From contig NZ_JRPC02000024.1 in NCBI RefSeq assembly GCF_000765745.2, forward strand, positions 1-32,742: 32,742 nt of DNA, written 5' to 3'. Shown here piece by piece: positions 1 to 7,843 of the stretch. The notes below the pieces were generated by a model. The model searched no databases. It was not told the origin of the DNA and saw nothing but the letters and a program-made list of their open reading frames with translations. This DNA comes from Helicobacter apodemus. GTDB taxonomy: Bacteria > Campylobacterota > Campylobacteria > Campylobacterales > Helicobacteraceae. Position numbers and translations under genes: made by a program. Numbering within the stretch: position 1 is the first letter of the stretch; every line of letters begins with the position of its first letter.

Positions 1-124
1 GAGCATTTTTTCTTGGGATTAATGTAATGATAAATCCTAATATAACAAATCATTTGCAGAAAATGTTGTGAGAGAGTTAGAGTATGCCCTGATTATTGAA
101 TGATTGGCATTTCTATTAACACAA

Positions 125-142
125 ATTAATCCTGCGATTAAT
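125..142. repeat. Short palindrome ATTAATC-CTGC-GATTAAT
   Basis: A perfect 7-bp inverted repeat with a 4-nt centre sits in the AT-rich gene-free leftmost segment. The half-site GATTAAT also occurs at 18-24. A dyad of this size could bind a dimeric repressor, but nothing ties it to a gene. The rest of 1-370 shows no convincing gene; a 60-codon minus-strand frame at 182-364 has no good ribosome site and reads through repeated sequence. Confidence 0.35.
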
Positions 143-294
143 CTATATAATTTCACGATTTTATAATATTAAAAATTAATTCTAAATTAACTTTCGTTTT
201 TTGCAGAACCAAAGGAGACCATTATAGCTTTTGTTCTCCTTTTCATAGAGTATTTCCCATATTTTTTTCACAGACATTTTTTGTATAAAACGAC

Positions 295-345
295 ATTTTA
301 AATCAAAGTTTTTCCATTTAAAAACGAAGCGGTTTGATTTAAAAT
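295..345. repeat. 13-bp inverted repeat upstream of the repressor remnant
   Basis: ATTTTAAATCAAA (295-307) is the exact reverse complement of TTTGATTTAAAAT (333-345). The right arm lies inside the 40-bp direct repeat that recurs upstream of the intact repressor, so this may be operator-like DNA that travelled with the repressor locus. The left arm has no counterpart near 1405. The function is inferred only from position. Confidence 0.4.
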
Positions 346-370
346 GGAAAAAATCAGCAAACATTAAGCT
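331..370 (+). repeat. Direct repeat, copy A
   Basis: These 40 bases recur at 1405-1444 with a single mismatch that I can see. Copy A leads straight into the decayed repressor fragment; copy B lies about 155 bases upstream of the intact repressor start. The repeat therefore looks like the conserved upstream region of the repressor locus, present twice. Confidence 0.75.
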
Positions 371-373
371 TAT

Positions 374-519
374 AAACTTGCTATTTAAAGAAGAAAAATC
401 AATATTAATTACTTCTTCTATGGAATATCTTTAAAAAACTTAGAGAGCGAAGAGAAATATAAGATTTTAAAGTTCTATAAAGTTAATGTATCTTTTTTGG
501 GAGGGGGATTAATGAATTT
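374..519 (+). pseudogene. Decayed copy of the S24 repressor (internal fragment)
   Basis: Translated in the frame of position 398, this stretch gives ININYFFYGISLKNLE followed by a match to KYKILKLYKVN and a Gly run, closely matching residues about 61-100 of the intact repressor at 1600-2229. The part just upstream (374-397) resembles the codons for residues 49-60 but is out of frame. The helix-turn-helix is missing, and so is the whole peptidase half. Homology stops where the accessory gene on the other strand ends (522). The upstream repeat joins directly to codon ~50, so about 300 bases were lost relative to the intact locus. It cannot make a working repressor. Confidence 0.7.
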
Positions 520-521
520 AT

Positions 522-1220
522 TTATCCCTCATATTTAGGGTGAAATTCTCTTTTTGGGAAGCTTAAATACGCTGTTGGTGATGCAGGATTTAAATAGCTT
601 AAATCTCCTAAGATATTAAAGACATAAATATTATGCATAAATATATTAATGTTTGCTAATGTGGTTGTTGGTATAGCAATGGTTTTTGGTTGCTGATAGA
701 TTTGTGGTTGGTTTTGTTGCAATAGTTTGAATATGGCATCAGATTGCATTATTAGCTCATATAATGGATAAATCATTTCTTTAATATAACTCTTATTGCC
801 CTCTAATAATTTCCGTTGTATTTCTTTGTCTTGATTAATCAAGAAACAAAATTTACTACTTAGCACCAATCTGCATCCCCAATATTCTTTGTCTTCAATA
901 AATAATATCCCCTCATCTGCTAATCTTTTGATATTGAGGTATAAAATATCGACATCTTCATTAAATAAATTAATAAGTTGTTGTGTCTTGAGATCTAATT
1001 GTGGGCTGGGAAAAATTATCATTCCATTAAGAGGCAAATAAACATTTTTGTATGCGTTAAAAATAATAAACTTATCCAAAAGACTTGCTTCTTTTAGTAT
1101 TGTTTTTAATCTCTTAATTTCTTTCTTTTCTTGCATGTAAGGATTTAGCCAAGCCCCAAAGAAAGCTCCCGCTAAAGTTCCACAAACGCCAATCAAACCA
1201 ATCCAAATGCTAGAATCCAT
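522..1220 (-). CDS. Accessory membrane-anchored protein of unknown function
   Basis: This 232-aa protein has one N-terminal membrane segment (about residues 5-28, IWIGLIGVCGTLAGAFFGAW) followed by charged, largely helical sequence that would face the cytoplasm. I do not recognise the family. It is oriented against the repressor and lies between the repressor remnant and the intact repressor, with its stop at the edge of the remnant. That placement is typical of a moron (cargo gene expressed in the lysogen), and a role in superinfection exclusion or defence is a guess. The ribosome site AGAGG is only 2 bases from the ATG, so translation may be coupled to a short open frame just upstream (about 1203-1320) or start at a later Met. 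Confidence 0.6.
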   Translation of the reverse strand: MDSSIWIGLIGVCGTLAGAFFGAWLNPYMQEKKEIKRLKTILKEASLLDKFIIFNAYKNVYLPLNGMIIFPSPQLDLKTQQLINLFNEDVDILYLNIKRLADEGILFIEDKEYWGCRLVLSSKFCFLINQDKEIQRKLLEGNKSYIKEMIYPLYELIMQSDAIFKLLQQNQPQIYQQPKTIAIPTTTLANINIFMHNIYVFNILGDLSYLNPASPTAYLSFPKREFHPKYEG

Positions 1221-1404
1221 TGCCTCTCTTTATGTTTTTGGTTTGAAATTTTATCTAATTTCTTTTGAGCTTCAAATGAGTCCACTGCTCCTATTACTTC
1301 TTTAAATTTTATTCTCCTGTATAAGAGGGTATTTATTACAAAGCCCAAATTTGAAAGAGTGAGTAACTTTGAACCCCATAAAATGATAGTTTGCGTTTTA
1401 AAGT

Positions 1405-1444
1405 GGTTTGATTTAAAATGGAAAAAATCAGCAAATATTAAGCT
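1405..1444 (+). repeat. Direct repeat, copy B
   Basis: This is the second copy of the 40-bp repeat at 331-370. It is followed by about 150 bases of very AT-rich DNA with many TTTAAA-type motifs, then the repressor start. The gene-free stretch 1221-1599 holds this repeat and the presumed repressor promoter region, with TATATT and TAAAAT boxes near 1556-1568. I see no supported gene on the plus strand. Confidence 0.7.
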
Positions 1445-1599
1445 ACAATCCTTGCCATTTTAAAAAGCATTTAAACAACATTTAAAACCTTTTTAAACTC
1501 TAATTTTTGCATTAAAACTTTCATTTTAAAATAAAATTTCATCTTTAATCCTTTTTTATATTAAAATCCTTTTAAAACAAAAGAATAAAAGGTATTAAT

Positions 1600-2229
1600 A
1601 TGGATATGGAAGAAGTCATAGAAAAGCTAAAAGATATTCTAGCTAGTGAGGGACAGACAAGCATTAAAACCATTGATGTGGCTAAAGCCTTAAATATACA
1701 CCCTGATACTTTTAATTCTATGAAATTTAGAAATTCCATCCCCTATAAACAAATACTCAATTTTTTACAACAAAGGCAGATAAATATAAATTTTTTCTTT
1801 TATGGGAGTTCTCCTAAAGAGAATTTAGAATGTGAGGACAAATATAAGATTCTAAAACTCTATAAAGTTAATGCAACTTTGGGTGGTGGAGGAATTAATG
1901 AGTTTGTAAAGTATAAAGAGATAATAGTAGATAATACACTGCTAGATTTCTTTAAAGCTAAAGATTGTGAGTTTATAACAAGCTTTGGGGAATCTATGGA
2001 GCCTATAATTAAAGATGGCTCTATTTGCGTAATTGACAAAACAAGGCTTTTTAAAAACAAAAGTATTTATGTAATTAATACTAGAGATGGGCTTTTTATA
2101 AAACAGGTCTTAAAACAAGATAATGGAGTTATTCTGCACTCTTTTAATCCCGCTTTTGAAGATATTTTTTATAAAAATGGAGATTTTTTACTAATTGGTG
2201 CAGTTGTTGGCGAGATTAGGAGGACATGA
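1600..2229 (+). CDS. CI-type phage repressor with S24 (LexA-like) peptidase domain
   Basis: This is the likely lysogeny repressor. Residues about 1-65 form a CI-like helix-turn-helix domain (TIDVAKALNIHPDTFNSMKF). Residues about 85-205 form an S24 peptidase-like dimerisation domain with the catalytic Ser132 in FGESMEP and Lys168 in LFIKQV. In this family, RecA-stimulated self-cleavage inactivates the repressor. I see no standard Ala-Gly cleavage pair, only a Gly run near residue 95, so cleavage is uncertain. The ATG at 1600 has AAAAGG seven bases upstream. It stands at the opposite end of the window from the transposase, unlike classical Mu. Confidence 0.85.
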   Translation: MDMEEVIEKLKDILASEGQTSIKTIDVAKALNIHPDTFNSMKFRNSIPYKQILNFLQQRQININFFFYGSSPKENLECEDKYKILKLYKVNATLGGGGINEFVKYKEIIVDNTLLDFFKAKDCEFITSFGESMEPIIKDGSICVIDKTRLFKNKSIYVINTRDGLFIKQVLKQDNGVILHSFNPAFEDIFYKNGDFLLIGAVVGEIRRT

Positions 2230-2289
2230 CAGCACACACTAAGCTTGGGAAAGCTATTGTTGTCCTAACAAAAAAATAAAGGACAATAA

Positions 2290-2589
2290 ATGCAAAATGT
2301 AAATTTAAAAACTTTAAAAGAAGATTTAGAAAATACTCTTAGATATTGGTATGAAACAATAAGTGAAAGCCTATTTGTGGAAAGTTTAGAGGAAAGGCTA
2401 AAAAGCTTAGAAGAGATGAAGTCTTTAATTTTAGCCATAACAACAATCAAGGATGAGAGCTTTAACCCTAAAGACTTAAAAACAATCCATATAAAAACAG
2501 GAGCAAAATTAAATATTGTGTTAGAATACGATGATGAAGAAAAGATTTATAATCTAATCTTTAAGAAAACATCCCTTAAAAATTCATAA
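2290..2589 (+). CDS. Small hypothetical protein next to the repressor
   Basis: This 99-aa acidic protein has a helical first half (about residues 1-60) and a beta-rich tail (about 70-93, KLNIVLEYDDEEKIYNLIFK). I do not recognise it. The ATG has AAAGGA six bases upstream. It follows the repressor by 60 bases on the same strand and may be co-transcribed with it in the lysogen. The next gene is convergent. Confidence 0.65.
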   Translation: MQNVNLKTLKEDLENTLRYWYETISESLFVESLEERLKSLEEMKSLILAITTIKDESFNPKDLKTIHIKTGAKLNIVLEYDDEEKIYNLIFKKTSLKNS

Positions 2590-2689
2590 CCAAAACCCCT
2601 TTGCACTCTCTTGATTTTAATAATCCATTTTTATCAAGGTTAAAATGCAAAAAAGGGCAAAATTAATAATCTTTGCTCTTTAAATTTAA

Positions 2690-2706
2690 TAGGCACAGAG
2701 TGCCTA
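2690..2706 (-). terminator. Hairpin at the end of the methylase gene
   Basis: TAGGCAC and GTGCCTA form a perfect 7-bp stem with a 3-nt loop, overlapping the methylase stop codon. On the minus strand it is followed by an A/T-rich run without a clean U tract, so it may be a weak terminator at this convergent junction. Confidence 0.4.
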
Positions 2707-3495
2707 AAAGTTGCTAATAAGAAGCTCTGTGTGCCTTTTATACTGCGTTTTTATATTCAAGCTATAATGTGTTTGTAGTTTTTTAATATTAAAATCTTTG
2801 TAGAGATTATTCACCAACTCACAATCATTATAGCTAAGTAAGAATTTCCCTTTAATATTCTTTAATATTTCAAATAAATCCTTATGATCTTTTAAATCAA
2901 AGGTTTTCTTATTCTTATAATAATTCTCTGTGCCAACATAAGGAGGATCTAAATAAAACAAAGTGGAATCATTATCATATTGCTTAATAAAATCCCTAAA
3001 ATCCAAATTTTCAATACTCACATGTTTTAGCCTTTCTGCATAAACTTGAAAACTTTTATAAATATTCTTTGGACTTCTTGCCTTTTTACACATTGCATAA
3101 TGCCTTCTTGTACCCCCAAAACTATGCACAATGGAATAATAATAAAGTGCTGCTTTTTCTATATCATTTCTTGGAGTTTTGGTAATGGAATCTTTAAAAA
3201 AGATTCTACCACTCAACATTCTATTAAGTTCTAATTGCAAACTTTGTGGGCGACTTTGTATGATTTTATGCAGATTAATTAAATCCTCATTCCAATCATT
3301 AATCACCTCATTGTATTTTGCAAAAGGACGCTCTTTTGCATAAAGAACAGATAGGCTTCCTGCAAAAACTTCAGCATAGCAAGTATGAGGAGGCATTCTC
3401 TCTACAATTTCTTTTGCCATTTTAGATTTTCCACCTACCGAAGCAAATGGGGCTTTTAAAGTGCTAGTTTTCATTTTAAAGTTTGCATTTTTCAT
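2704..3495 (-). CDS. dam: Dam-type DNA adenine-N6 methyltransferase (D12 class)
   Basis: This 263-aa protein transfers a methyl group from S-adenosylmethionine to adenine N6, probably in a short palindrome such as GATC (specificity inferred, not seen). The SAM-binding motif is FASVGGKSKMA (residues 17-27), and the catalytic DPPY is at 183-186. The length is normal for the D12 family. The start has AAGGAG five bases upstream. It closes the tail operon, 90 bases after the small coiled-coil gene. Phage methylases of this kind commonly protect against host restriction; I infer that role here. Confidence 0.9.
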   Translation of the reverse strand: MKNANFKMKTSTLKAPFASVGGKSKMAKEIVERMPPHTCYAEVFAGSLSVLYAKERPFAKYNEVINDWNEDLINLHKIIQSRPQSLQLELNRMLSGRIFFKDSITKTPRNDIEKAALYYYSIVHSFGGTRRHYAMCKKARSPKNIYKSFQVYAERLKHVSIENLDFRDFIKQYDNDSTLFYLDPPYVGTENYYKNKKTFDLKDHKDLFEILKNIKGKFLLSYNDCELVNNLYKDFNIKKLQTHYSLNIKTQYKRHTELLISNF

Positions 3496-3570
3496 TGCAA
3501 CTCCTTCTAAAATGAAATTTTTTGCTTATGTTTTCAAAAAAAGAGGTATTATCCCAAAGCTAGTTTTCAT

Positions 3571-3589
3571 TAAGGGGGTTTCCCCTTAT
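3571..3589. repeat. Small GC-rich hairpin before the methylase
   Basis: TAAGGGG and CCCCTTA pair around TTT/AAA within 3571-3589, just after the 52-aa coiled-coil gene and before the methylase on the minus strand. It lacks a clear U tract. A second short repeat, GCTAGTTTTCATT, occurs here and again near the methylase start (about 3459-3475). It may modulate read-through into the methylase. Confidence 0.35.
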
Positions 3590-3744
3590 TCCTTATTTTT
3601 TTCTTTAATCCTTTTTTCTCTTATAATCTCTAATCTTTCACTTTGCCATTTCACAATGAGTTCCAAACAAGTGCATTTTTTCTCTAAAGTTTGAAGGATG
3701 TTTTCTAGTGCTTTGATTTGTGCTTTTAAATCTCTCTTTTTCAT
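3586..3744 (-). CDS. Small coiled-coil protein downstream of gpD
   Basis: This 52-aa protein is almost entirely charged helix (KAQIKALENILQTLEKKC...) with heptad-like spacing, so it is probably a coiled coil. Its ATG overlaps the stop codon of gene D (ATGA), which strongly suggests translational coupling in the tail operon. I do not recognise a family. It carries two cysteines, in CTC. It could be a tail chaperone or a small regulator; neither can be shown from sequence. Confidence 0.65.
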   Translation of the reverse strand: MKKRDLKAQIKALENILQTLEKKCTCLELIVKWQSERLEIIREKRIKEKNKE

Positions 3745-4667
3745 TTTTCAAACTCAACATCAGTTATAAAGCCATCAGCACTTAGAGTATGATTCACACT
3801 ATTAATTTGATAAACCCCATTATCACTTCCTGCATTATTTAATTCTAGCAGTCCTCCTGCATAAATCTTGCTGCCATAGATACTAAGCCTTCCACTAATG
3901 CTCCCAGAGTTAGCATTTTTAAGTTTCGCTTGAGCCTTAAGTTTTGCATCGCTACTATTTTTAAAAGCAGACTCTATTCTAAGCTGTGGCATTCCATTGC
4001 CTACTACTACTTCTTTATTTTTATTCTCTTCCGTATCGTGCCAAATAGCTCTTGCACTAAGATAAAGCGTTTTATTAGAATGTTTGATAGAAAAACTTAT
4101 CGCTTCTGATAAATTTATTTTAGACACAGGAAGCTTCTCGCTTTCTTTTTTGTATAAAAACAAAATTTTATTATCCTTAATAGAAAACATTGCACCATAT
4201 TCCTTTGCCAATCTTTTTAAAAAGCTCAAATCGCTCTCATCGCTTTGGGCTAAATAAACAATCTTAGCCTCTTCAAATTCTGCTTGAAAGCCCAATTGGT
4301 GTTCTTTAGCAATTTTTTCTACAATCTCTTTTAAGCTAACCTTCTCCCAAGAGCGGCTCCTTTTCTCTTTTAAAGCATTGCTAAAATCTACTCCTGTAGC
4401 AGTAATAGTAGTGGAATGTTGTGTTCTTTCACTGCTTTGCACACAAAAATCTCCACAATACCAAAGCCCACTTTCTTTATACCCAATCCATACTTTAAGC
4501 TTATCTTGGTATTTAGGTCTCCTAAATTCTCCTGCAACTTCCAAAGTAATTTCATCACTTAAAATCCCTGCTTCATCTTTAAACCTTAAAGTAATAAGAT
4601 TTTTTTGAATATGCTCTGTTACATCTCTATTATTAGCCAAGATTTTAAAATTAGGAGTAAAATTCAT
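3741..4667 (-). CDS. D: Tail hub / late control protein D (P2 gpD-like)
   Basis: This 308-aa protein belongs to the gpD family of contractile tails, which is structurally equivalent to T4 gp27 and forms the hub between tail tube and spike. The N-terminus (TPNFKILANNRDVTEHI) and the mid-region DLSFLKRLAKEYGAMFSI are typical. In P2, gpD is needed for tail assembly. Its ATG overlaps the stop of gene U (ATGA), and its own stop overlaps the next small gene, so the three are coupled. Confidence 0.85.
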   Translation of the reverse strand: MNFTPNFKILANNRDVTEHIQKNLITLRFKDEAGILSDEITLEVAGEFRRPKYQDKLKVWIGYKESGLWYCGDFCVQSSERTQHSTTITATGVDFSNALKEKRSRSWEKVSLKEIVEKIAKEHQLGFQAEFEEAKIVYLAQSDESDLSFLKRLAKEYGAMFSIKDNKILFLYKKESEKLPVSKINLSEAISFSIKHSNKTLYLSARAIWHDTEENKNKEVVVGNGMPQLRIESAFKNSSDAKLKAQAKLKNANSGSISGRLSIYGSKIYAGGLLELNNAGSDNGVYQINSVNHTLSADGFITDVEFEK

Positions 4668-5035
4668 CGGTAATACTTTTTTAAAGAAAGATTTAAAGTT
4701 TGAGACAGGCTTGCTCCATTTGGTAAAATAGATTCTTTTTTAAGAGTATAGCTCTCTACTAATACTTCGCCAATAATTTCTCCATAGCCCAAAACCATAA
4801 AAAAAGGTTTTTTTTGCTTCACTTGTTTTTTAAAATCTTCTAGGGTTCTTTGTTTTTGCAAAATTAAATCTAACTCTAACTCTAAAGATTCTTCAAACTT
4901 CCCACTATCAAAAAAAGCAGGATGATTACCAATGCGTTTAATCTCGCTAAAAGGCAATATTAATTTCTCTGTGATTGTTTTTAATTGTGCTTGTTTAAGT
5001 CTAAATTTAAAATCTCCCAGGGCTAAATAAAACAT
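4664..5035 (-). CDS. U: Tail protein U (P2 gpU-like)
   Basis: This 123-aa protein matches the phage tail U family in its opening MFYLALGDFKF, in the core GNHPAFFDSG where the family usually has a similar aromatic/Gly segment, and in length. In P2-like tails, U lies between tape measure and D and acts in tail completion. The same gene order (tape measure, U, D) is kept here, which supports the call. It begins 12 bases after the tape measure stop. Confidence 0.75.
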   Translation of the reverse strand: MFYLALGDFKFRLKQAQLKTITEKLILPFSEIKRIGNHPAFFDSGKFEESLELELDLILQKQRTLEDFKKQVKQKKPFFMVLGYGEIIGEVLVESYTLKKESILPNGASLSQTLNLSLKKYYR

Positions 5036-5047
5036 TGTTTCTCTCTT

Positions 5048-7045
5048 TTAAAAATCAAGATCGCTAAAGCTACGATCTCTCTCACTCTGTTTTGCCTTCT
5101 TTAGAGCCATCTCCACTTCTCTTTGAATATCTCTTTGCAGCTGGGAATTTTCTGGAATCTTGCCATCAGTGGTTTGCACTTGGATTCCACCAGTAAAAGC
5201 CACACTAATATTATTTTGTGTAGAGGAGGGAGTAAGAGGAGAGACTTGAAGGGTCTCTATCTTTTTTTCCTCTAAAGAACTTTTAAGGGTGCTCTCTCCA
5301 AAACCAAAGAAACCTTTAATGGAACTTAGGGTTTCCCCAATTATAGAAACAGCTGTTTTAAATCTTGCAATCCAGCCTCCAAGCAATTCTTGAAAAAAAT
5401 CGTTTATAGGAGTAAAGGCAGAGGCTATTAATCCCAAAGGATTCCAAGAAAAAACACTCTTAAGATAATTCCATACTCTTGAAAAACTCTCTTGAATGCT
5501 ATTTACAACATTAGAAAAAACTTCTTTTAAAGGGGTCCAATGTTTATAAATTAAAAATCCCACTCCCGCAATGGCAGTGAGTGCTAACCCAATAGGGTTG
5601 AAAAGAAAGGCACGGGAGAGAAAGAGCACAGCCGTGCTTAAGGCTTTAAAGCCTAGCACTGCTTTGCCTAACCCTAAAGTCATTGCACTTAGCGCAAACA
5701 TAAAGGTAGGGACAATAATTAAAAGTGTGCCAATACCAACTGCAGATCCTACAATGACTTTGGTTAGCGTTGGGAATCTTGAAGCAAAATTTGAGATTCC
5801 ATCTGTAATGGGACGAATTATGCTAATAAGTGCATTTAAGGAGGGTAAAACTACATTACCAATACTAATACCCACATTGATTAGGCTTGATTTTAAAAGA
5901 ATAAGAGCATTCTCTGTTGTAGCACTCCTTGTTTCAAATTCTCTTTGCAAAGAACCTATATTGTCTTTTGTATTAGCGAGATTTACTGCTTTTTTGTAAT
6001 TATCAATACCCTTAACAAGCAAAGCCATATCATCTCCAAAATTTGCTCCAAAGAGATTACTTAGAATTCCCATTTGATCTGCTTTTTCTACTTTGGTTAG
6101 GGTTTGCAAAAAATCCTCAATACCCTTTTGAGGGTCTTTTTGAATAGAATCTTTGAGTTCTTCCGCACTTAATCCAATCTGCTCTAATGCTTTTTTAAAG
6201 CCCGCTGTTTGCTCCTCTGGAGCTAAAAGCTTAGTAAAAAAGGAATTAATTGCTGTTCCTGCTACTTCAGGGGCTTTACCCATTGCTAAAAAAGCACTTC
6301 CAAGAGCTGCAGCATTTTGAGCGCTTAATCCCATTACATTAGCCGTTCCTCCAATCCTTCCTAAAACTTCGGCAATATCTTTTGCTTTAGCGGCAGAATT
6401 ATCGGAGATATGATTCATGGCATCACCTAATCCCTCCATTTCTTTTAGCCCTAATCCATAGACATTCATAATTTTTGCCATTGTGTCCCCAGCCTGTTCT
6501 GCATCCATATCAAAAGCGGTGCTCATCTTTGCAACTAGGGTTGTAAAATCCATTAGCTTTTCTTTAGCTACACCTAATGCTCCTCCACTCGCAGTAATTT
6601 TAGCTAATTCAGTCGGAACAAGGGGAATTGTTTTGCTAAGGTTTCTAATCTCTGCACTAAAAGATTGAAGCTCTTTTTGACTATCAAAATCCACAACCTT
6701 ATTAACATCTGCCATGGCACTCTCAAAATTAATAGCGGCTTTAATGGGCATAACAATACCAGCTCCCAATGCCACCTTTTCCATTATGGAGCTTTTAAAA
6801 GAATCCATATTGGCTTTAGCCTTAATTCTTACCTCTTCAGAATTTAAGCCCTTAATCTTTGCCTTAATCGAATCTAAAGTTGTCTTGATCGTATTAAGAG
6901 GGGTAATGTTTGTTTTAGGGGTAATTGTGCTTTTAAAAGTGCTGCTTGTTACACTTTTTAAGGAACTAAGGCTACTTTGGGCTAATTTAATTCCCTTATC
7001 GTTAAAAATTGTTTGAATACTAATCCCAACACCTAGATTTTGCAT
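5048..7045 (-). CDS. Tail tape measure protein (TP901 family)
   Basis: This 665-aa protein sets tail length and is threaded through the tail tube. Residues about 70-390 carry the TP901 core (INFESAMADVNKVVDF, then a long Ala/Gly-rich stretch through LGSAFLAMGKAPEVAGTA). Residues about 425-515 contain hydrophobic, membrane-like segments, as expected for a protein that is ejected with DNA. The C-terminus is charged and helical. The start has AAGGA six bases upstream. At about 2 kb it implies a tail of moderate length, in keeping with a P2/Mu-type contractile tail. Confidence 0.9.
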   Translation of the reverse strand: MQNLGVGISIQTIFNDKGIKLAQSSLSSLKSVTSSTFKSTITPKTNITPLNTIKTTLDSIKAKIKGLNSEEVRIKAKANMDSFKSSIMEKVALGAGIVMPIKAAINFESAMADVNKVVDFDSQKELQSFSAEIRNLSKTIPLVPTELAKITASGGALGVAKEKLMDFTTLVAKMSTAFDMDAEQAGDTMAKIMNVYGLGLKEMEGLGDAMNHISDNSAAKAKDIAEVLGRIGGTANVMGLSAQNAAALGSAFLAMGKAPEVAGTAINSFFTKLLAPEEQTAGFKKALEQIGLSAEELKDSIQKDPQKGIEDFLQTLTKVEKADQMGILSNLFGANFGDDMALLVKGIDNYKKAVNLANTKDNIGSLQREFETRSATTENALILLKSSLINVGISIGNVVLPSLNALISIIRPITDGISNFASRFPTLTKVIVGSAVGIGTLLIIVPTFMFALSAMTLGLGKAVLGFKALSTAVLFLSRAFLFNPIGLALTAIAGVGFLIYKHWTPLKEVFSNVVNSIQESFSRVWNYLKSVFSWNPLGLIASAFTPINDFFQELLGGWIARFKTAVSIIGETLSSIKGFFGFGESTLKSSLEEKKIETLQVSPLTPSSTQNNISVAFTGGIQVQTTDGKIPENSQLQRDIQREVEMALKKAKQSERDRSFSDLDF

Positions 7046-7092
7046 ATTTTTTCCTTTTTTAAGATTTCTCCTAAAATTACAAACTTAATGTG

Positions 7093-7183
7093 AATATGTT
7101 TTAAAAACTCACAGGCAAGAGCAGGAATCCTAGCTTTGATAAACAAAGCTTTCCTAATTGCCTGTTTGTCCTTAAAACATATT
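7093..7183 (-). ncRNA. Long structured hairpin between spanin and tape measure genes
   Basis: In this gene-free gap (7046-7235), AATATGTTTTAA (7093-7104) pairs perfectly with 7172-7183, ACAGGCAA (7111-7118) pairs perfectly with 7158-7165, and AGGAA plus AGCTTTG (7123-7127, 7132-7138) pair with CAAAGCT plus TTCCT (7144-7155) around a 5-nt loop. The first two stems are separated by a symmetric 6x6 internal loop. It would form on either strand; the minus strand is the transcribed one. Both sides are AT-rich, but there is no U tract, so it is not an ordinary terminator. It may be a small RNA, a processing site, or an mRNA-stability element. Confidence 0.55.
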
Positions 7184-7235
7184 TTCTTACCTACATATTT
7201 TAAAGACTTCTTAAATGCTTTTTAAAAAGTCTTAT

Positions 7236-7517
7236 CTAATCCCTCGTGCAATCCTTTGCGATTTGCTCAACTTCCTTGTAATAGATACTAAGCTCCTTAT
7301 GACTTTCAAAACTTCCATCCTCTTTAGGTTTTTTAGGAAGTTCTAAATTGCATCTAATGGGAATGAGAACTTCTTTGGTTTGAATTTTTACAATGGGCTT
7401 AGGTGCACATCCTATGAAAGAAGCTAAAAGAAAAAGAAATGCAAAGGTATAGGCTAAAAACCAAAGAAAACGCATCATTAAATTGATTAAAATTTTATGA
7501 ATTCTAAAACCCTTCAT
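7236..7517 (-). CDS. Probable outer-membrane spanin subunit (Rz1-like lipoprotein)
   Basis: This 93-aa protein has a basic N-terminus, a hydrophobic stretch (about residues 12-35) and a lipobox-like FIGC at Cys37, followed by PKPIVKIQTKEVLIPIRC, the Pro/Val-rich Cys-containing pattern seen in o-spanins. The residue at -3 is Phe rather than the usual Leu, so lipidation is probable but not certain. It overlaps the preceding coiled-coil gene by 4 bases and lies in a lysis cassette. With that gene it would fuse inner and outer membranes in the last step of lysis. Confidence 0.65.
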   Translation of the reverse strand: MKGFRIHKILINLMMRFLWFLAYTFAFLFLLASFIGCAPKPIVKIQTKEVLIPIRCNLELPKKPKEDGSFESHKELSIYYKEVEQIAKDCTRD

Positions 7518-7843
7518 TTACCAAGCTCCTTAAAGATTTGTTTATAGCCTCTAAGCTCTGTTTCACAACTAGAATCTTTTAAAACAATTTCTTTAATCGC
7601 TGTAGTATCAATCAAGGTTTTTTGCACTTGCATCTTTTTAAAAGCTTCGTTTTGTTTTTCTAAGGCAAGATTTAATTTTTGAACGTTTAAAATTGTTTGT
7701 TGCAACTCCAACTCTTTTAAAAACAAGTCTTCTTTTAAACTAGAGTTCCTCCAGATAAAAAAACAAAGAACACAGGATAAAGTTACACAAAGTAATGCAA
7801 GAATCATCTTAATATCTAGTTTTCTTAAAAACATTAAATGCAT
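7514..7843 (-). CDS. Probable inner-membrane spanin subunit (Rz-like)
   Basis: This 109-aa protein has one N-terminal membrane anchor (about residues 13-32, ILALLCVTLSCVLCFFIW) and a periplasmic coiled coil (about 35-75), which is the architecture of an i-spanin. It overlaps the lysozyme stop by one base and the next gene by 4 bases. The order lysozyme, i-spanin, o-spanin is the classic phage lysis cassette. There is no strong sequence signature for Rz, so the call rests on topology and context. Confidence 0.65.
   Translation of the reverse strand: MHLMFLRKLDIKMILALLCVTLSCVLCFFIWRNSSLKEDLFLKELELQQTILNVQKLNLALEKQNEAFKKMQVQKTLIDTTAIKEIVLKDSSCETELRGYKQIFKELGK

Noticed and set aside
187-335. Possible Mu-end-like transposase sites (ACGAAAG-type cores near 190 and 325)
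   Set aside because: The cores fit the Mu consensus only partly, and no flanking target duplication or TG end could be shown, so the prophage end is not placed.
182-364. 60-codon minus-strand frame
   Set aside because: It runs through repeat DNA, has no good ribosome site, and has an odd Lys/Phe-rich composition.
1203-1320. Short minus-strand open frame upstream of the 232-aa gene (KFKEVIGAVDSFEAQ)
   Set aside because: The composition looks protein-like, but there is no proper start codon behind the AGGAG; mentioned only as possible translational coupling.
3461-3694. 77-codon plus-strand frame
   Set aside because: It overlaps the methylase start and the 52-aa coiled-coil gene on the other strand and has no ribosome site.
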